A stretch of DNA of 64,000 bases from NCBI RefSeq assembly GCF_002205675.1, contig NZ_NISK01000001.1, positions 615,054 through 679,053 on the forward strand. Direction: 5' to 3'. This stretch comes from Sphingopyxis bauzanensis (GTDB lineage: Bacteria > Pseudomonadota > Alphaproteobacteria > Sphingomonadales > Sphingomonadaceae). The position numbers were made by a program, and so were the translations under genes. Position 1 is the stretch's first letter. Each line of letters begins with the position of its first letter. The notes under the pieces were generated by a model, which did not search any database, was not told the DNA's origin, and was given only the letters and a program-made list of their open reading frames with translations. Below are positions 34,715 to 43,940 of this stretch, one piece after another.

Positions 34715-34881
34715 CATGCACTCGATCTTTTTCTGTTCCCTCGCACAGGCGGGGGCCCATCACCGCCCTTCTCGTTGCCCGACGTCCGTTCGTGTGCGCC
34801 GCATGGGTCGGTTGATGGACCCCTGTCTGCGCGGGGAAGCAGCGAACGCATGTGATCTGACAAGCAAATCTGGAGAATGAC

Positions 34882-36111
34882 ATGACCCTGCGCCGCGCCG
34901 CCATCGTTGCCCCGATCCGTACCGCCGTCGGCAAATTCGGCGGTGCGCTCGCCAGCCTGGATGCAGGGCAGCTGGGTGCCGTGGTGCTCAAAGCCTTGAT
35001 CGAGCGCACCGCAATCGACCCGGCGCGCGTCGATGATGTCGTTTTTTCGCAGGGCTATGGCAATGGCGAGGCGCCGAGCATCGGCCACTGGTCGTGGCTG
35101 GCCGCGGGGCTTCCGCTCGAAGTGCCGGGCTACCAGCTCGACCGCCGCTGCGGCTCGGGGCTGCAGGCGATCGCCAACGCCGCGATGATGGTGCAGACCG
35201 GCATGTCCGACGTCGTCGTCGCGGGCGGGGTCGAATCGATGTCGAACGTCGAACATTACAGCATCGATGTCCGCAAGGGCGTGCGCGCCGGCAATCTGGT
35301 GCTGCACGACCGGCTGACCCGCGGGCGGTTGATGTCGCAGCCGATCGAACGCTTCGGGGTGATCAGCGGGATGATCGAGACCGCCGAAAATCTCGCCAAG
35401 GATTATGGCATCACGCGCGAAGCCGCCGACGCCTATGCGGTGGGCAGCCATCAGCGCGCCGCGGCGGCGTGGGCCAAGGGGCTGTTTGACGACGAGCTGG
35501 TCCCGGTCGCGGTGCCGCAGCGCAAGGGCGATCCGGTGATCTTTGCCCATGACGAGGGCTATCGCGCCGATGCGACGCTGGAATCCTTGGGCGCGCTGCG
35601 CGCGATCGAGGCGAAGAATATCCCTGGCGCGGTGGTGACTGCGGGCAATGCCAGCCAGCAGAATGATGCCGCCGCCGCGTGCCTGGTCGTCGCCGAGGAC
35701 AAGCTCGACGAACTCGGGCTCGAACCGATCGCCTGGTTCCACAGCTGGGCGGCGGCGGGCTGTGACCCCAGCCGCATGGGGATTGGCCCGGTTCCCGCAG
35801 TCGAGCGTCTTTTCGCGCGCACCGGGCTCGGCTGGGACGACATTGATCTGGTCGAATTGAACGAAGCGTTCGCGCCGCAGGTGCTCGCCTGCCTGAACGG
35901 CTGGGGCTGGGCGGACGATGACAGCCGCCTCGCCATGCTCAACGTCAACGGCTCGGGGATCTCGCTCGGCCACCCGATCGGCGCGACCGGCGGGCGTATT
36001 TTGGCGAACCTGACGCGCGAGCTGGTGCGCCGCGACGGGCGCTACGGGCTGGAGACGATGTGCATTGGCGGCGGGCAGGGCATCGCCGCGATCTTCGAGC
36101 GCGCCGCCTGA
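34882..36111 (+). CDS. Thiolase (acetyl-CoA C-acyltransferase)
   Basis: 409 residues. The nucleophile is Cys90 in DRRCGSG; VELNEAFAPQVLA, GHPIGATGGR and MCIGGGQG supply the remaining His and Cys of the thiolase site. VIFAHDEGYR and NASQQNDAAAA are typical. GGAGAA precedes the ATG. It overlaps the next gene by one base (TGATG), so the two are coupled. It could work in degradation or in condensation; neighbours favour degradation. Confidence 0.93.
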   Translation: MTLRRAAIVAPIRTAVGKFGGALASLDAGQLGAVVLKALIERTAIDPARVDDVVFSQGYGNGEAPSIGHWSWLAAGLPLEVPGYQLDRRCGSGLQAIANAAMMVQTGMSDVVVAGGVESMSNVEHYSIDVRKGVRAGNLVLHDRLTRGRLMSQPIERFGVISGMIETAENLAKDYGITREAADAYAVGSHQRAAAAWAKGLFDDELVPVAVPQRKGDPVIFAHDEGYRADATLESLGALRAIEAKNIPGAVVTAGNASQQNDAAAACLVVAEDKLDELGLEPIAWFHSWAAAGCDPSRMGIGPVPAVERLFARTGLGWDDIDLVELNEAFAPQVLACLNGWGWADDDSRLAMLNVNGSGISLGHPIGATGGRILANLTRELVRRDGRYGLETMCIGGGQGIAAIFERAA

Positions 36112-37703
36112 TGGATTTGCGGCAAGCGCTGCAAGCGGCGGACATCTATCGCGCCGCCTCGGCGGAGGCGCTCGCCGCACGGTTGGCCGTGCGCCCGATC
36201 GATCATGAGCAGCGCGCCGCGCATGGTTTTGCGTGGGTCGCGACGACGGTGGCGGCGCTCGATGCGGTGCAGGCGTGGTGCGAGTCCGGCCAAGGCGCGA
36301 ACCCGCTTGATGCGAAGATTGCGGCCCTCGCCTTTGCCGAAGGGATCGGCCAGCTCGTGGGCGGCTTGGCGATGGGACAGAACGAGATATTCCGCCCCGC
36401 CGATCTCGGGGTCGGTGCGGCGGCGCGGACGCTCGCCAACAGCTGCAGCGACCTGCTCGACTCCGACCATGCCGCGATGCGGGCAGAAATCGCGGCGGCG
36501 CTCGCCGACGGCCACTGGCCCAGCGAAACGCTGCACGATGCCGACCTCGACGCGATCCGCGACCAGTTTCGCCGCTTCACCGATGCCGAGATCGTACCGC
36601 ACGCGCATGGCTGGCACCTTGCCAACGCGTTGATTCCCGACGCCGCGGTGCGGGCGATGGCCGATCTTGGCACCTTCGGCGTCTGCATCCCTGAGGATTT
36701 TGGCGGGCTGGGCCTGTCCAAGCTGGTGATGTGCATCGTCACCGAGGAATTGTCGCGCGGCTGGATCGGCGCGGGATCGCTCGGCACGCGGTCGGAGATC
36801 GCAGGCGAGCTGATCGCGATGGGCGGTACCGACGCGCAGAAAGCCCACTGGTTGCCGCGGATTGCGAGCGGCGAAATTCTGCCGACCGCGGTGTTCACCG
36901 AACCCGACGTCGGATCGGACCTTGGCTCGCTCCAGACGCGCGCGCGACAGGAGGCGAGCGGGATGTGGGTCATCGACGGGGCGAAGACGTGGATTACCCA
37001 TGCCGCGCGGTCGGACCTGATGACCCTGCTGGCGCGCACCTTGCCCGACGCGAAGGGCTATGCCGGGCTGTCGATGCTGCTCGTCCCGAAGCCGCGTGGG
37101 ACCGAGAGCGACGCCTTTCCGGCTGCGGGGATGAGTGGCAGCGAGATTGAGGTGCTCGGCTATCGCGGGATGCGCGAATATGCGTTGCAATTCGATGCGA
37201 TGGCGGCGCCTGCCGACGCTTTGCTCGGCGGCGAAGAGGGGGAGGGGTTCAAACAGCTGATGCGGACCTTTGAAGGCGCGCGCATCCAGACCGCGGCGCG
37301 CGCGGTGGGGGTGGCACGGCGGGCGCTCGAACTGGGGCTGGACTATGCGTTGACCCGCAAACAATTCGGCAAGGCGATCCTCCATTTCCCGCGCGTCACC
37401 GACAAGCTGGCGATGAGCCTGGTTGATTTCGTCACGGCGCGCGAGCTGAGCTATGCGGCGGCGCGCGCCAAGGACAGCGGCAGGCGCTGTGATATCGAGG
37501 CGGGGATGGCGAAGCTGCTCGCCGCGCGCGCTGCTTGGTCGAACGCCGACGCCAGCCTGCAAATCCACGGCGGCAACGGTTATGCGCTCGAATATGAGAT
37601 TAGCCGGGTGCTGTGCGACGCGCGCATCCTCAACATTTTTGAAGGCGCGGCGGAAATTCAGGCGCAGGTGATCGCGCGAGGGCTGATCGAGCGGCGTAAC
37701 TGA
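36111..37703 (+). CDS. Acyl-CoA dehydrogenase with N-terminal extension
   Basis: 530 residues, longer than the 380-400 of common members. Residues 1-145 form an extra helical region (ALAFAEGIGQLVGGLAMGQN resembles ACAD helices). The standard fold follows: DLGTFGVCIPEDFGGLG, VFTEPDVGSDL, WITHAARSD, ALTRKQFGKAI, QIHGGNGYALEYEISRVL and the FAD-binding end IFEGAAEIQAQVIARGL. Methylsuccinyl-CoA dehydrogenase of the ethylmalonyl-CoA pathway has a similar length, but no other gene of that pathway is here. Substrate therefore open. Confidence 0.9.
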   Translation: MDLRQALQAADIYRAASAEALAARLAVRPIDHEQRAAHGFAWVATTVAALDAVQAWCESGQGANPLDAKIAALAFAEGIGQLVGGLAMGQNEIFRPADLGVGAAARTLANSCSDLLDSDHAAMRAEIAAALADGHWPSETLHDADLDAIRDQFRRFTDAEIVPHAHGWHLANALIPDAAVRAMADLGTFGVCIPEDFGGLGLSKLVMCIVTEELSRGWIGAGSLGTRSEIAGELIAMGGTDAQKAHWLPRIASGEILPTAVFTEPDVGSDLGSLQTRARQEASGMWVIDGAKTWITHAARSDLMTLLARTLPDAKGYAGLSMLLVPKPRGTESDAFPAAGMSGSEIEVLGYRGMREYALQFDAMAAPADALLGGEEGEGFKQLMRTFEGARIQTAARAVGVARRALELGLDYALTRKQFGKAILHFPRVTDKLAMSLVDFVTARELSYAAARAKDSGRRCDIEAGMAKLLAARAAWSNADASLQIHGGNGYALEYEISRVLCDARILNIFEGAAEIQAQVIARGLIERRN

Positions 37704-37882
37704 TCCGCGGCTGGGGTAACGCTGCGTTTTTACCGCGTCCCAAAAAAATAATTTGCCTCGTAACAGGGTTAATGCGAGGGGCGCCAATCGCCGCGAAGCG
37801 AGCATTTGGGGGGTGAATTTCGTTTCGGTCGCGCAGAGCGAGACCGCGTGTCTCCGCTACCAAAACTTGATTTCGACTCGTG

Positions 37883-38380
37883 ATGCTCTATTCAAATCCC
37901 GTGCACGGCGACCCTGACAATTACATCAGCTTGCTGTCTGTCGCGCAGATTGAAACGTTGCGACACGTTTATGAGCACAAAAATTCCAAACAAATCGCCC
38001 GTCTGATGAATGTTTCGCCGCATACGGTGGACGAGAGAGTGCGGCGATCGTTAAAAAAGCTTAATGCTTCCAATCGGATAGAGGCGGCCCGTATCCTGGC
38101 AGTTAACGGTGTCTTCGACCATGTTACCCCTTATCAGCCTTTGACATATCAATTGATCGACCTAGGCGACACCGCCTCACCCTCCGATGCCGAGCCGGGG
38201 CGCAGTTCGTTTCGGCGACTATTCGATATCGGTTTGCCGTTCCCGACCGCGTCCCAGCCGACCAATCGGCATGGGTTGATGGAAAGGATTATCTGGCCAA
38301 TTTTGATCGCCTTTGCGACCATCTTGGCGTTTTCCGCTCTCTATTCGATCCTTGTCGGACTTGGTCAGCTGATGTCCTGA
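37883..38380 (+). CDS. LuxR-type HTH protein with C-terminal membrane anchor
   Basis: About 165 residues. The N-terminus holds a LuxR/GerE-like helix-turn-helix: SVAQIETLRHVYEHKNSKQI, ARLMNVSPHTVDERVRRSL, then IEAARILA. A linker of 50 residues leads to one hydrophobic helix at the very end (IIWPILIAFATILAFSALYS). That makes a tail-anchored DNA-binding protein. Start may be ATG at 37883 or GTG at 37880; no clear RBS. It lies between catabolic and flagellar genes, and its target is unknown. Confidence 0.8.
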   Translation: MLYSNPVHGDPDNYISLLSVAQIETLRHVYEHKNSKQIARLMNVSPHTVDERVRRSLKKLNASNRIEAARILAVNGVFDHVTPYQPLTYQLIDLGDTASPSDAEPGRSSFRRLFDIGLPFPTASQPTNRHGLMERIIWPILIAFATILAFSALYSILVGLGQLMS

Positions 38381-38441
38381 ACGTCCGTGCCGAATGCTGC
38401 GGGGGGGAAACCGGTAGCATTCTTTTTCAAGGAAAAAGAAC

Positions 38442-38822
38442 ATGCTGAATGAACGAGTTTCGGCGGCGAAAAAAATTGCGGCCGACCTGCACCAGGCCGA
38501 AGATGCCATCGACGAAGCGATGATCCGCATCGCCCAGCTGGCGGCCACCCTGCCCACCGCGCGCCGCGACACCAATATGTCGGCGATCGTCGGCCAGACC
38601 GCGATGTCGAAGGTTGCGAATGCGCTCGCCGCCGCCGGCGAAGTCCGCCAGTTGTTGACCGACGCGCATCTCGCGCTGACGGTAACGCAAAAGGAAGTTG
38701 GACTGGGAACGCGCATGTTCGGCGCCGGTGTCAAACCTGCCGCCGCCAAGCTTCGCGACGAGGGCAGCAACGACCAGGCCGCAACCGAAGTCGCCGCAGC
38801 GCCTTTCGCGCGGGCCGTTTGA
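38442..38822 (+). CDS. Small helical protein, unknown function
   Basis: 126 residues starting MLNERVSAAKKIAADLHQAE after AAGGAAAAAGAAC. Mostly helical, Ala-rich, no signal peptide or membrane segment (AAGEVRQLLTDAHLALTV). It looks like a sphingomonad-specific protein. It is 61 bases after the anchored HTH gene and 25 before a membrane-protein gene, so the three are probably one unit. Confidence 0.7.
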   Translation: MLNERVSAAKKIAADLHQAEDAIDEAMIRIAQLAATLPTARRDTNMSAIVGQTAMSKVANALAAAGEVRQLLTDAHLALTVTQKEVGLGTRMFGAGVKPAAAKLRDEGSNDQAATEVAAAPFARAV

Positions 38823-38847
38823 ACATCAGGAAAGGTTGACAGCCACA

Positions 38848-39261
38848 ATGTGGTCCGTGGCGATTTACTATACAGTACTGCTCATTACGGTCGCCGTTGC
38901 CCTCCGGCGCGGCGGTCCGTTTGAGCGGTGGGCGGCCTACACCGCCCTGATCGCCTCGGTTCTCACCAGCGCTGTGTCTCCGTTCCCGACCTGGGCCGAT
39001 ATTGAATTTAATATCTTTGTCATTGATGTGCTGGTGTTGCTCAGCTTCTGGTTCATTACCCTGAAGACGCAGAGTTTCTGGCCCTACTGGATCACCGGCT
39101 GGCAATTGATCGCCATTTTCGGCCATATCCAGAAATTCATGTTCGCAGAGATATTGGCGCGACCCTATTCGCTCCTGTCAGTTTATATATCGTATCCGAT
39201 TCTGTTGCTGATCATTTATGCAGCGGGTTCATCCAGCCGGAAGCGTGACGTCGCAGCCTGA
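38848..39261 (+). CDS. Small integral membrane protein, unknown function
   Basis: 137 residues with four to five hydrophobic helices (IYYTVLLITVAVALRR, YTALIASVLTSAV, FVIDVLVLLSFWFITL, PILLLIIYAAG) and a charged end SSRKRDVAA. The start MWSVAIYY follows CAGGAAAGG. No family recognised. It belongs to the small cluster between the HTH anchor protein and a MarR-like regulator. Confidence 0.75.
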   Translation: MWSVAIYYTVLLITVAVALRRGGPFERWAAYTALIASVLTSAVSPFPTWADIEFNIFVIDVLVLLSFWFITLKTQSFWPYWITGWQLIAIFGHIQKFMFAEILARPYSLLSVYISYPILLLIIYAAGSSSRKRDVAA

Positions 39262-39291
39262 TGTTTGTGGCACCCCAAAGGGTTTCCGCGC

Positions 39292-39795
39292 ATGCAGCAA
39301 TTTTCGAACCAAGAAGTAGCAGAACTAAAGTCGCGGATCGACGAGATCCACGAACTGCTGGCGGGCCGCGGCGGTGAATTGTCGGCGCCCCCGACAGATC
39401 GTAGCGGCAACGGAGGCAGCGAAGGCTCGCCCCAGGCGGTGTTGCTGAACCAGCTGTCGCTCAGCATCCAGATCCGCCGGATCCGCCGCAACCATTTTGG
39501 TAGCGCTGAACTGGCGGGACCGATCTGGGACATGATGCTCGACCTGATGCTCGCCGAAAGCCACGATCGCGCGCTCAGTGCCAGCGATCTGGCGACCGGC
39601 GCCGGGGTGCCGCTGTCGTCGGGGCTGCGGATGATCAGCACGCTCGAGCGGCTTGGGCTGGCGCAGCGCTCGATCGACGAACGCGACCGGCGGCGGACGA
39701 TCGTTCGCCTGACCGGTAGCGGAACCGAACGCATGGCGAGCTACTTCGAAAAAATCGGCGTGGCCTCGCAAAACAACCACATGCTCGCGGCCTGA
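39292..39795 (+). CDS. MarR-like winged-helix regulator
   Basis: 167 residues from MQQFSNQEVAEL. The first 30 residues are a short coiled segment, then a disordered Gly/Ser part, then a winged helix with ALSASDLATGAGVPLSSGLR, MISTLERLGLAQRS and the wing DERDRRRTIVRLT as in MarR proteins. It lacks the usual long N-terminal dimer helix, so the family call is by the wing only. A hairpin follows, then convergent fliA. Confidence 0.75.
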   Translation: MQQFSNQEVAELKSRIDEIHELLAGRGGELSAPPTDRSGNGGSEGSPQAVLLNQLSLSIQIRRIRRNHFGSAELAGPIWDMMLDLMLAESHDRALSASDLATGAGVPLSSGLRMISTLERLGLAQRSIDERDRRRTIVRLTGSGTERMASYFEKIGVASQNNHMLAA

Positions 39796-39804
39796 CCTCC
39801 CCCG

Positions 39805-39847
39805 ACCGGGTGCGATGGCCGAGCGGGTCGCACACGCCGCACCCGGT
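39805..39847. terminator. Stem-loop between the MarR-like gene and fliA
   Basis: ACCGGGTGCG (39805-39814) is complementary to CGCACCCGGT (39838-39847). No T-run, but convergent genes flank it. Confidence 0.5.
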
Positions 39848-39867
39848 CACCCCTCCGATCTGCCCAA

Positions 39868-40614
39868 CTAGTCGGTCATCTGGCGCATCATCCGATCGAT
39901 CTTGGCCATCGCCTCGCGCTTGATCTGGCAAATCCGCGCCGCGCTGACGTCGAGGGTCAGACCGATTTCATGCAGATTGAGCTCTTCGAAGAAGTAGAGC
40001 TGCAATACCATCTGCTCGCGGTCGGACAGACAGCTGATGCACTGGCGCAGCGCCCCCATCAGATCGGCCTGCTCGCATTGCTCGCCCGCACCGACGCCCT
40101 CGTCGGGTAGCAGGAAGGCGCCGATGTCGGTCAATTCGTCGAGCGAGGTCGAACGGCCATGCGTCGCATTGCGTTCGAGCGCGAAATAATCCTCGGGTGA
40201 CAGGTCGAGCGCCGCCGCCATTTCGGTGGCGGCGGGCGCCCGCATCAATTGCTGTTCCAGGGCCGCGCGCGTCGCCTGGATGCGCTTGGCTGCGACCATT
40301 GCCGAGCGGCCGACATCGGCCTCGCGGCGCAACTGGTCGATCATCGCGCCGCGGATGCGCGTCGTTGCATAAGTGGCGAAGGCAAAGCCGCGCTCTTCAT
40401 AATTCTGGCTCGCCTCGATCAGCGCGATCAGACCGGTCTGGATCAAATCGTCGAGTTCGCTCGTCCGCGACACGCGCGAAAACACCTGCCAGGCGATCTT
40501 GCGGACCAGCGGCGCATATTCGTCGACCAGCGCCTCGACGCTTTCGCCATAGCCGCGCACGCGCGGGGCGCGGGCCATCGGCGCCGCGAATTGCTCGGCG
40601 GGCTCAATTCTCAT
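39868..40614 (-). CDS. fliA: Flagellar sigma factor FliA (sigma-28)
   Basis: 248 residues. Region 2 reads YAPLVRKIAWQVFSRV, LDDLIQTGLIALIEA, FATYATTRIRGAMIDQLRR; region 4 reads CLSDREQMVLQLYFFEELNL, HEIGLTLDVSAARICQIKRE. This is the sigma-28 type without region 1.1. The start lies inside the end of flhA (11-base overlap) behind GGAGGACC. It directs late flagellar genes and is held back by FlgM, whose gene lies 3.3 kb upstream. Its own operon begins at a sigma-54 promoter. Confidence 0.95.
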   Translation of the reverse strand: MRIEPAEQFAAPMARAPRVRGYGESVEALVDEYAPLVRKIAWQVFSRVSRTSELDDLIQTGLIALIEASQNYEERGFAFATYATTRIRGAMIDQLRREADVGRSAMVAAKRIQATRAALEQQLMRAPAATEMAAALDLSPEDYFALERNATHGRSTSLDELTDIGAFLLPDEGVGAGEQCEQADLMGALRQCISCLSDREQMVLQLYFFEELNLHEIGLTLDVSAARICQIKREAMAKIDRMMRQMTD

Positions 40615-42727
40615 GCACTTGGTCCTCCATATGGGCGTCCGGCCCGGTCGCAAGGCGCGGCACGTCGGCGCCGATCGTCGCGACGATTTCGGTCTGTTTG
40701 CTGGCCGGGATCTCGAGGTAAGAGATCACGGCAACGTCGGGAAAAGTGGCGCGGATCAGCCGCGACAGCGCCGAACGACAGATTGGCGAGGCGACCAGCG
40801 CAAAGCTGCGTGTCTGGAGCAGGAGCGGTTCGACGGCCTGCCCGACCTGTTGGATGATCTTCATCGCCATGCCGTGTTCGAACGGCCATTCGGCGCCCGG
40901 ATTGGCGCGCACCGACTGGTTGAGCAGCACTTCGATCTCGGGACTGAAGGTGACGACGGGCAGCGGCATGCGGCTCGGCACGATCGTCTGGACGATCAGC
41001 GCGCCGATGCGCTGACGCACCGCTTCGACCAGATCGACTTCGCCCAGTTGCTGCGCCGCGGTCGCGACCATCGCCTCGGCAATCTTGCGGAAATCGCGCA
41101 GCGGCACCCGCTCGACCAGCAGCGACTTGCACAGGCTGGCGACGCGCGGCAGCGGATAGCCCTGCGGACTGAGGTTTTGGGCGAGCTGCGGATAGTGGAT
41201 CTTGAGGTTGTCGATCAGCGACTGCGCATCGTCGATCCCGAACAGGTCGGCGGCGGCGCCTACGATGCTGTTGTTGAGGTGGGTGGCGACGACAGTCGCG
41301 GGGTCGACGACGGTATAGCCTGCGGCGATCGCGTCATTCTGCGTCGCCTTCGGAATCCACAGTGCGTCGAGGCCGAAGGTCGGATCCTTGCACGGCCGCC
41401 CCAGCACCTTGGTGACGAGGTCGCCCGAATCGAGCGCGAGCATTTCGTTGGGGAATACCTCGTCCTCGCCAACGATCACACCGGCGACCGAAATGCGATA
41501 GACGTTGCCGGGCAGCGACAGATCGTCGCTGACTTTTACCGGCGGGACGACGAAGCCGAGCTCTTTCGACAATTGGCGGCGGATGCCGGTGATCCGGGTC
41601 ATCAGCGGCGCGCCCTTGCCGTCGTCGACCAGGCTGACCAGCGCATAGCCGATTTCGAGCTGGCAGGCGCTGGCGTCGCTGACGTCGGCCCACTCGATCA
41701 GCGACGGGTCGGGCGCGATGGCGACCGGCGGCGGCGCGTCGGCGATGGCAGCGGCGCTGCGGCGCAATTGCCAGCCGACCGCAAAGGACAGCGCGGCGGC
41801 GGGCAGGACCAGCAGCTGCGGCATCGCCGGAACCATGCCAAGGATGAACAGAATGCCGCCGACCGCCATCCAGACCGACGGTGCGGCAAACTGGCTGCTG
41901 ATCTGACCGCTCAGGTTGAACGGCGACGCGACGCGGGTGACGATCGCTGCCGCGGCGATCGACAGCAGCAGCGCCGGGATCTGTGCAACCAGCGCGTCGC
42001 CGATCGCGAGCGTGACATAGGTGCTGCCGGCTTCGGAAAAGCTGAGACCGTGGCTGAAAATGCCGAGGATCAGGCCGCCAACGATGTTGACGAACAGGAT
42101 CAGCAGCCCGGCGATCGCGTCGCCCTTCACAAATTTCGAGGCACCGTCCATCGAGCCGTAGAAATCGGCCTCGGTCGCGACTTCGACGCGGCGTGCCTTG
42201 GCCTCTTCGGGGGTGAGCAGTCCGGCGTTGAGATCGGCGTCGATCGCCATCTGCTTGCCGGGCAAGGCGTCGAGGGTGAAGCGCGCCGACACTTCGGACA
42301 CGCGCCCGGCGCCCTTGGTGATGACGACCATGTTGATGATCATCAGGACGAAAAAGACGAACAGGCCGACCACATAGTCGCCGCCGATCAGCACTTCGCC
42401 AAAAGCCTCGATGACATGGCCCGCCGCGGCGGTACCCTCATGCCCGTGGACGAGCACGACGCGCGTCGAAGCGACGTTCAGCGCAAGGCGGAACAGCGTG
42501 GCGAGCAGCAACACCGTTGGGAAGGACGAAAAATCGAGCGGTTTGGCCGCCGACAGCGCGACCATCAGGATCGCAAGGCTGATCATGATGTTGGCGACAA
42601 AGCTGATGTCGAGGATCAGCGGCGTGACCGGGATCACCATCAGCCCGACAAGGATCAGCATCCCGACGGGCAGCGCCGAAGCGCCTGCCATCCGGCCGAT
42701 ATTACCGAGGTTCAGGCCGCCGGTCAT
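40604..42727 (-). CDS. flhA: Flagellar export gate protein FlhA
   Basis: 707 residues. The first 300 hold eight hydrophobic helices, with FRLALNVASTRVVL and the FHIPEP-like cytosolic loop VSARFTLDALPGKQMAIDAD, GLLTPEEAKARR. The C-terminal half is the soluble docking domain (QNLSPQGYPLPRVA, LCKSLLVERVPLRDFRKI). FlhA is the main ring of the type III export gate. The start overlaps the transglycosylase stop in ATGA. Confidence 0.96.
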   Translation of the reverse strand: MTGGLNLGNIGRMAGASALPVGMLILVGLMVIPVTPLILDISFVANIMISLAILMVALSAAKPLDFSSFPTVLLLATLFRLALNVASTRVVLVHGHEGTAAAGHVIEAFGEVLIGGDYVVGLFVFFVLMIINMVVITKGAGRVSEVSARFTLDALPGKQMAIDADLNAGLLTPEEAKARRVEVATEADFYGSMDGASKFVKGDAIAGLLILFVNIVGGLILGIFSHGLSFSEAGSTYVTLAIGDALVAQIPALLLSIAAAAIVTRVASPFNLSGQISSQFAAPSVWMAVGGILFILGMVPAMPQLLVLPAAALSFAVGWQLRRSAAAIADAPPPVAIAPDPSLIEWADVSDASACQLEIGYALVSLVDDGKGAPLMTRITGIRRQLSKELGFVVPPVKVSDDLSLPGNVYRISVAGVIVGEDEVFPNEMLALDSGDLVTKVLGRPCKDPTFGLDALWIPKATQNDAIAAGYTVVDPATVVATHLNNSIVGAAADLFGIDDAQSLIDNLKIHYPQLAQNLSPQGYPLPRVASLCKSLLVERVPLRDFRKIAEAMVATAAQQLGEVDLVEAVRQRIGALIVQTIVPSRMPLPVVTFSPEIEVLLNQSVRANPGAEWPFEHGMAMKIIQQVGQAVEPLLLQTRSFALVASPICRSALSRLIRATFPDVAVISYLEIPASKQTEIVATIGADVPRLATGPDAHMEDQVHEN

Positions 42728-43548
42728 GCCGCACCGCCCGTCATCGAAGCGAGCCGCCGATAGGCATCGGCGGCAAAGCCCATCGAAAGTTTGCGCGGCA
42801 TCGGCTTGATTTCCATCATCTGCAGCGGGGGACGTCCCCCACCGCCCGCCAAACCGCTCGAGCTGCTCGCCGAAGCGTGCCAGCCGGCGGGGGCGAAGGG
42901 TTTCATATTTTCGATCTTGCCGCCGTTCTCGAGCTTGACGCGAAAGCGGTCGCGAATCTCGGCGAGGCTGCGCATGCTGCCGTCGGGAGCGTAAAAGACC
43001 GAGCGGTTGGCCGCAGCTGCTTCGGGCATCATTGGCGCGCCCGGCTGGTCGGGATTGGCGTCGAGCGCGGTCAGAAATTTGGCGGCGCCGCCGCTGCCCA
43101 GAAAATGAGCGAGATAGAGATCGACGGGTTCGGCGCCGCGGCCGATCCGGCTTTCCAGATAATCGCGATTGTCGCCGGTCAGCGCTGCGGCCATCGTCGA
43201 GGCAGCGGTCGGATCGTCGCGCAGGTCGAAAATCTGTTGGCGCAGCGCCGGGTCGGTGACGGTCAGCCGTCCAGAGGCATCGCGGCCGATCGCGTCGGCG
43301 GCCCAGGCAAGCCCATGGTTGGCGCCGTGGCGGTCGAGCGTGGCGAGCCACGTTTGTTTGGTGAACTGATAAAGTCCGCGCGCCGACGAGGTTGATGCCT
43401 TGGCGGTCGGATTATAGCCGCTTTCGACGCGGGCGACGTCGACCAGATAGTCGAAATCGACGCCCGTTCGTACCGACGCGTTCTGCATCGCATCCATCAC
43501 GGGTGCGGCGACGCGGCGCGCGGCTTGGGAATTGTTGATTGCGTTCAT
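42724..43548 (-). CDS. Flagellar lytic transglycosylase
   Basis: 274 residues. The SLT domain has VARVESGYNPTAKAST with the catalytic Glu, SSARGLYQFTKQTW and a later FLGSGGAAKFLTAL. No clear signal peptide: the N-terminus is MNAINNSQAARR. It is the first gene of an operon with flhA and fliA under a sigma-54 promoter. FlgJ of this cluster lacks its muramidase half, so this enzyme probably opens peptidoglycan for the rod. It may be exported through the flagellar gate. Confidence 0.87.
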   Translation of the reverse strand: MNAINNSQAARRVAAPVMDAMQNASVRTGVDFDYLVDVARVESGYNPTAKASTSSARGLYQFTKQTWLATLDRHGANHGLAWAADAIGRDASGRLTVTDPALRQQIFDLRDDPTAASTMAAALTGDNRDYLESRIGRGAEPVDLYLAHFLGSGGAAKFLTALDANPDQPGAPMMPEAAAANRSVFYAPDGSMRSLAEIRDRFRVKLENGGKIENMKPFAPAGWHASASSSSGLAGGGGRPPLQMMEIKPMPRKLSMGFAADAYRRLASMTGGAA

Positions 43549-43592
43549 AATCTGGTTCCGCTGATGCAGCCGGGCTGTCTCAGCAAACCAAA

Positions 43593-43608
43593 AGCAATCA
43601 TCGTGCCA
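43593..43608 (-). promoter_or_regulatory. Sigma-54 promoter for the transglycosylase-flhA-fliA operon
   Basis: On the minus strand TGGCACG-ATGA-TTGCT matches the -24/-12 consensus in full. It ends 45 bases before the operon's first ATG. Confidence 0.85.
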
Positions 43609-43640
43609 TTTACGGCTAACGGCAGAAACCTATAGCATAA

Positions 43641-43940
43641 TCAGTAGCTTAATGCCGCTCCGCGGTGATGGGTGCCACGGATTTCGTGGTTCCTGTCAAT
43701 CCGCTGACGCGTCCAGTCCTTCAGGACATTGACGCGGATCGCCGCGGCTTCGAGCTGGCGCAGCGTTTGGCCGATCAGCAGCTCGGCGCGCTGTTCGCTG
43801 CCCCGGGGGATGCCCGCGCCGCGAAACAGGATCACCGCGGTCGCCAGCTCTTCGGTGGCGGCGATGATTGCGCCGGCGTCGTGGCCGTCGAGCGCGCCGA
43901 CCAGCATATCAAGCCGCGATTGCACATTGTCGAGCATCAT
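43641..43940 (-). CDS. flgN: FlgN-like flagellar chaperone
   Basis: 99 residues, all helical (MMLDNVQSRLDMLVGALDGH, LLIGQTLRQLEAAAIRVNVL), short for FlgN (about 140). It overlaps flgM by 4 bases, the usual partner. FlgN binds the hook-associated proteins FlgK and FlgL before export. Sequence similarity is weak, so the call rests mainly on size, helix content and position. Confidence 0.65.
   Translation of the reverse strand: MMLDNVQSRLDMLVGALDGHDAGAIIAATEELATAVILFRGAGIPRGSEQRAELLIGQTLRQLEAAAIRVNVLKDWTRQRIDRNHEIRGTHHRGAALSY

Noticed and set aside
36042..37805. Long minus-strand frame opposite the acyl-CoA dehydrogenase, and similar ones at 34621-36180, 26004-27326, 23129-24574 and 9722-11095
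   Set aside because: All are mirror frames of well-identified genes and have no recognisable motif or RBS.
40613..42763. A 716-codon open frame on the plus strand opposite flhA
   Set aside because: Composition is Arg/Asp/Gln-rich as expected of antisense frames in GC-rich DNA; no domain; flhA on the other strand is certain.
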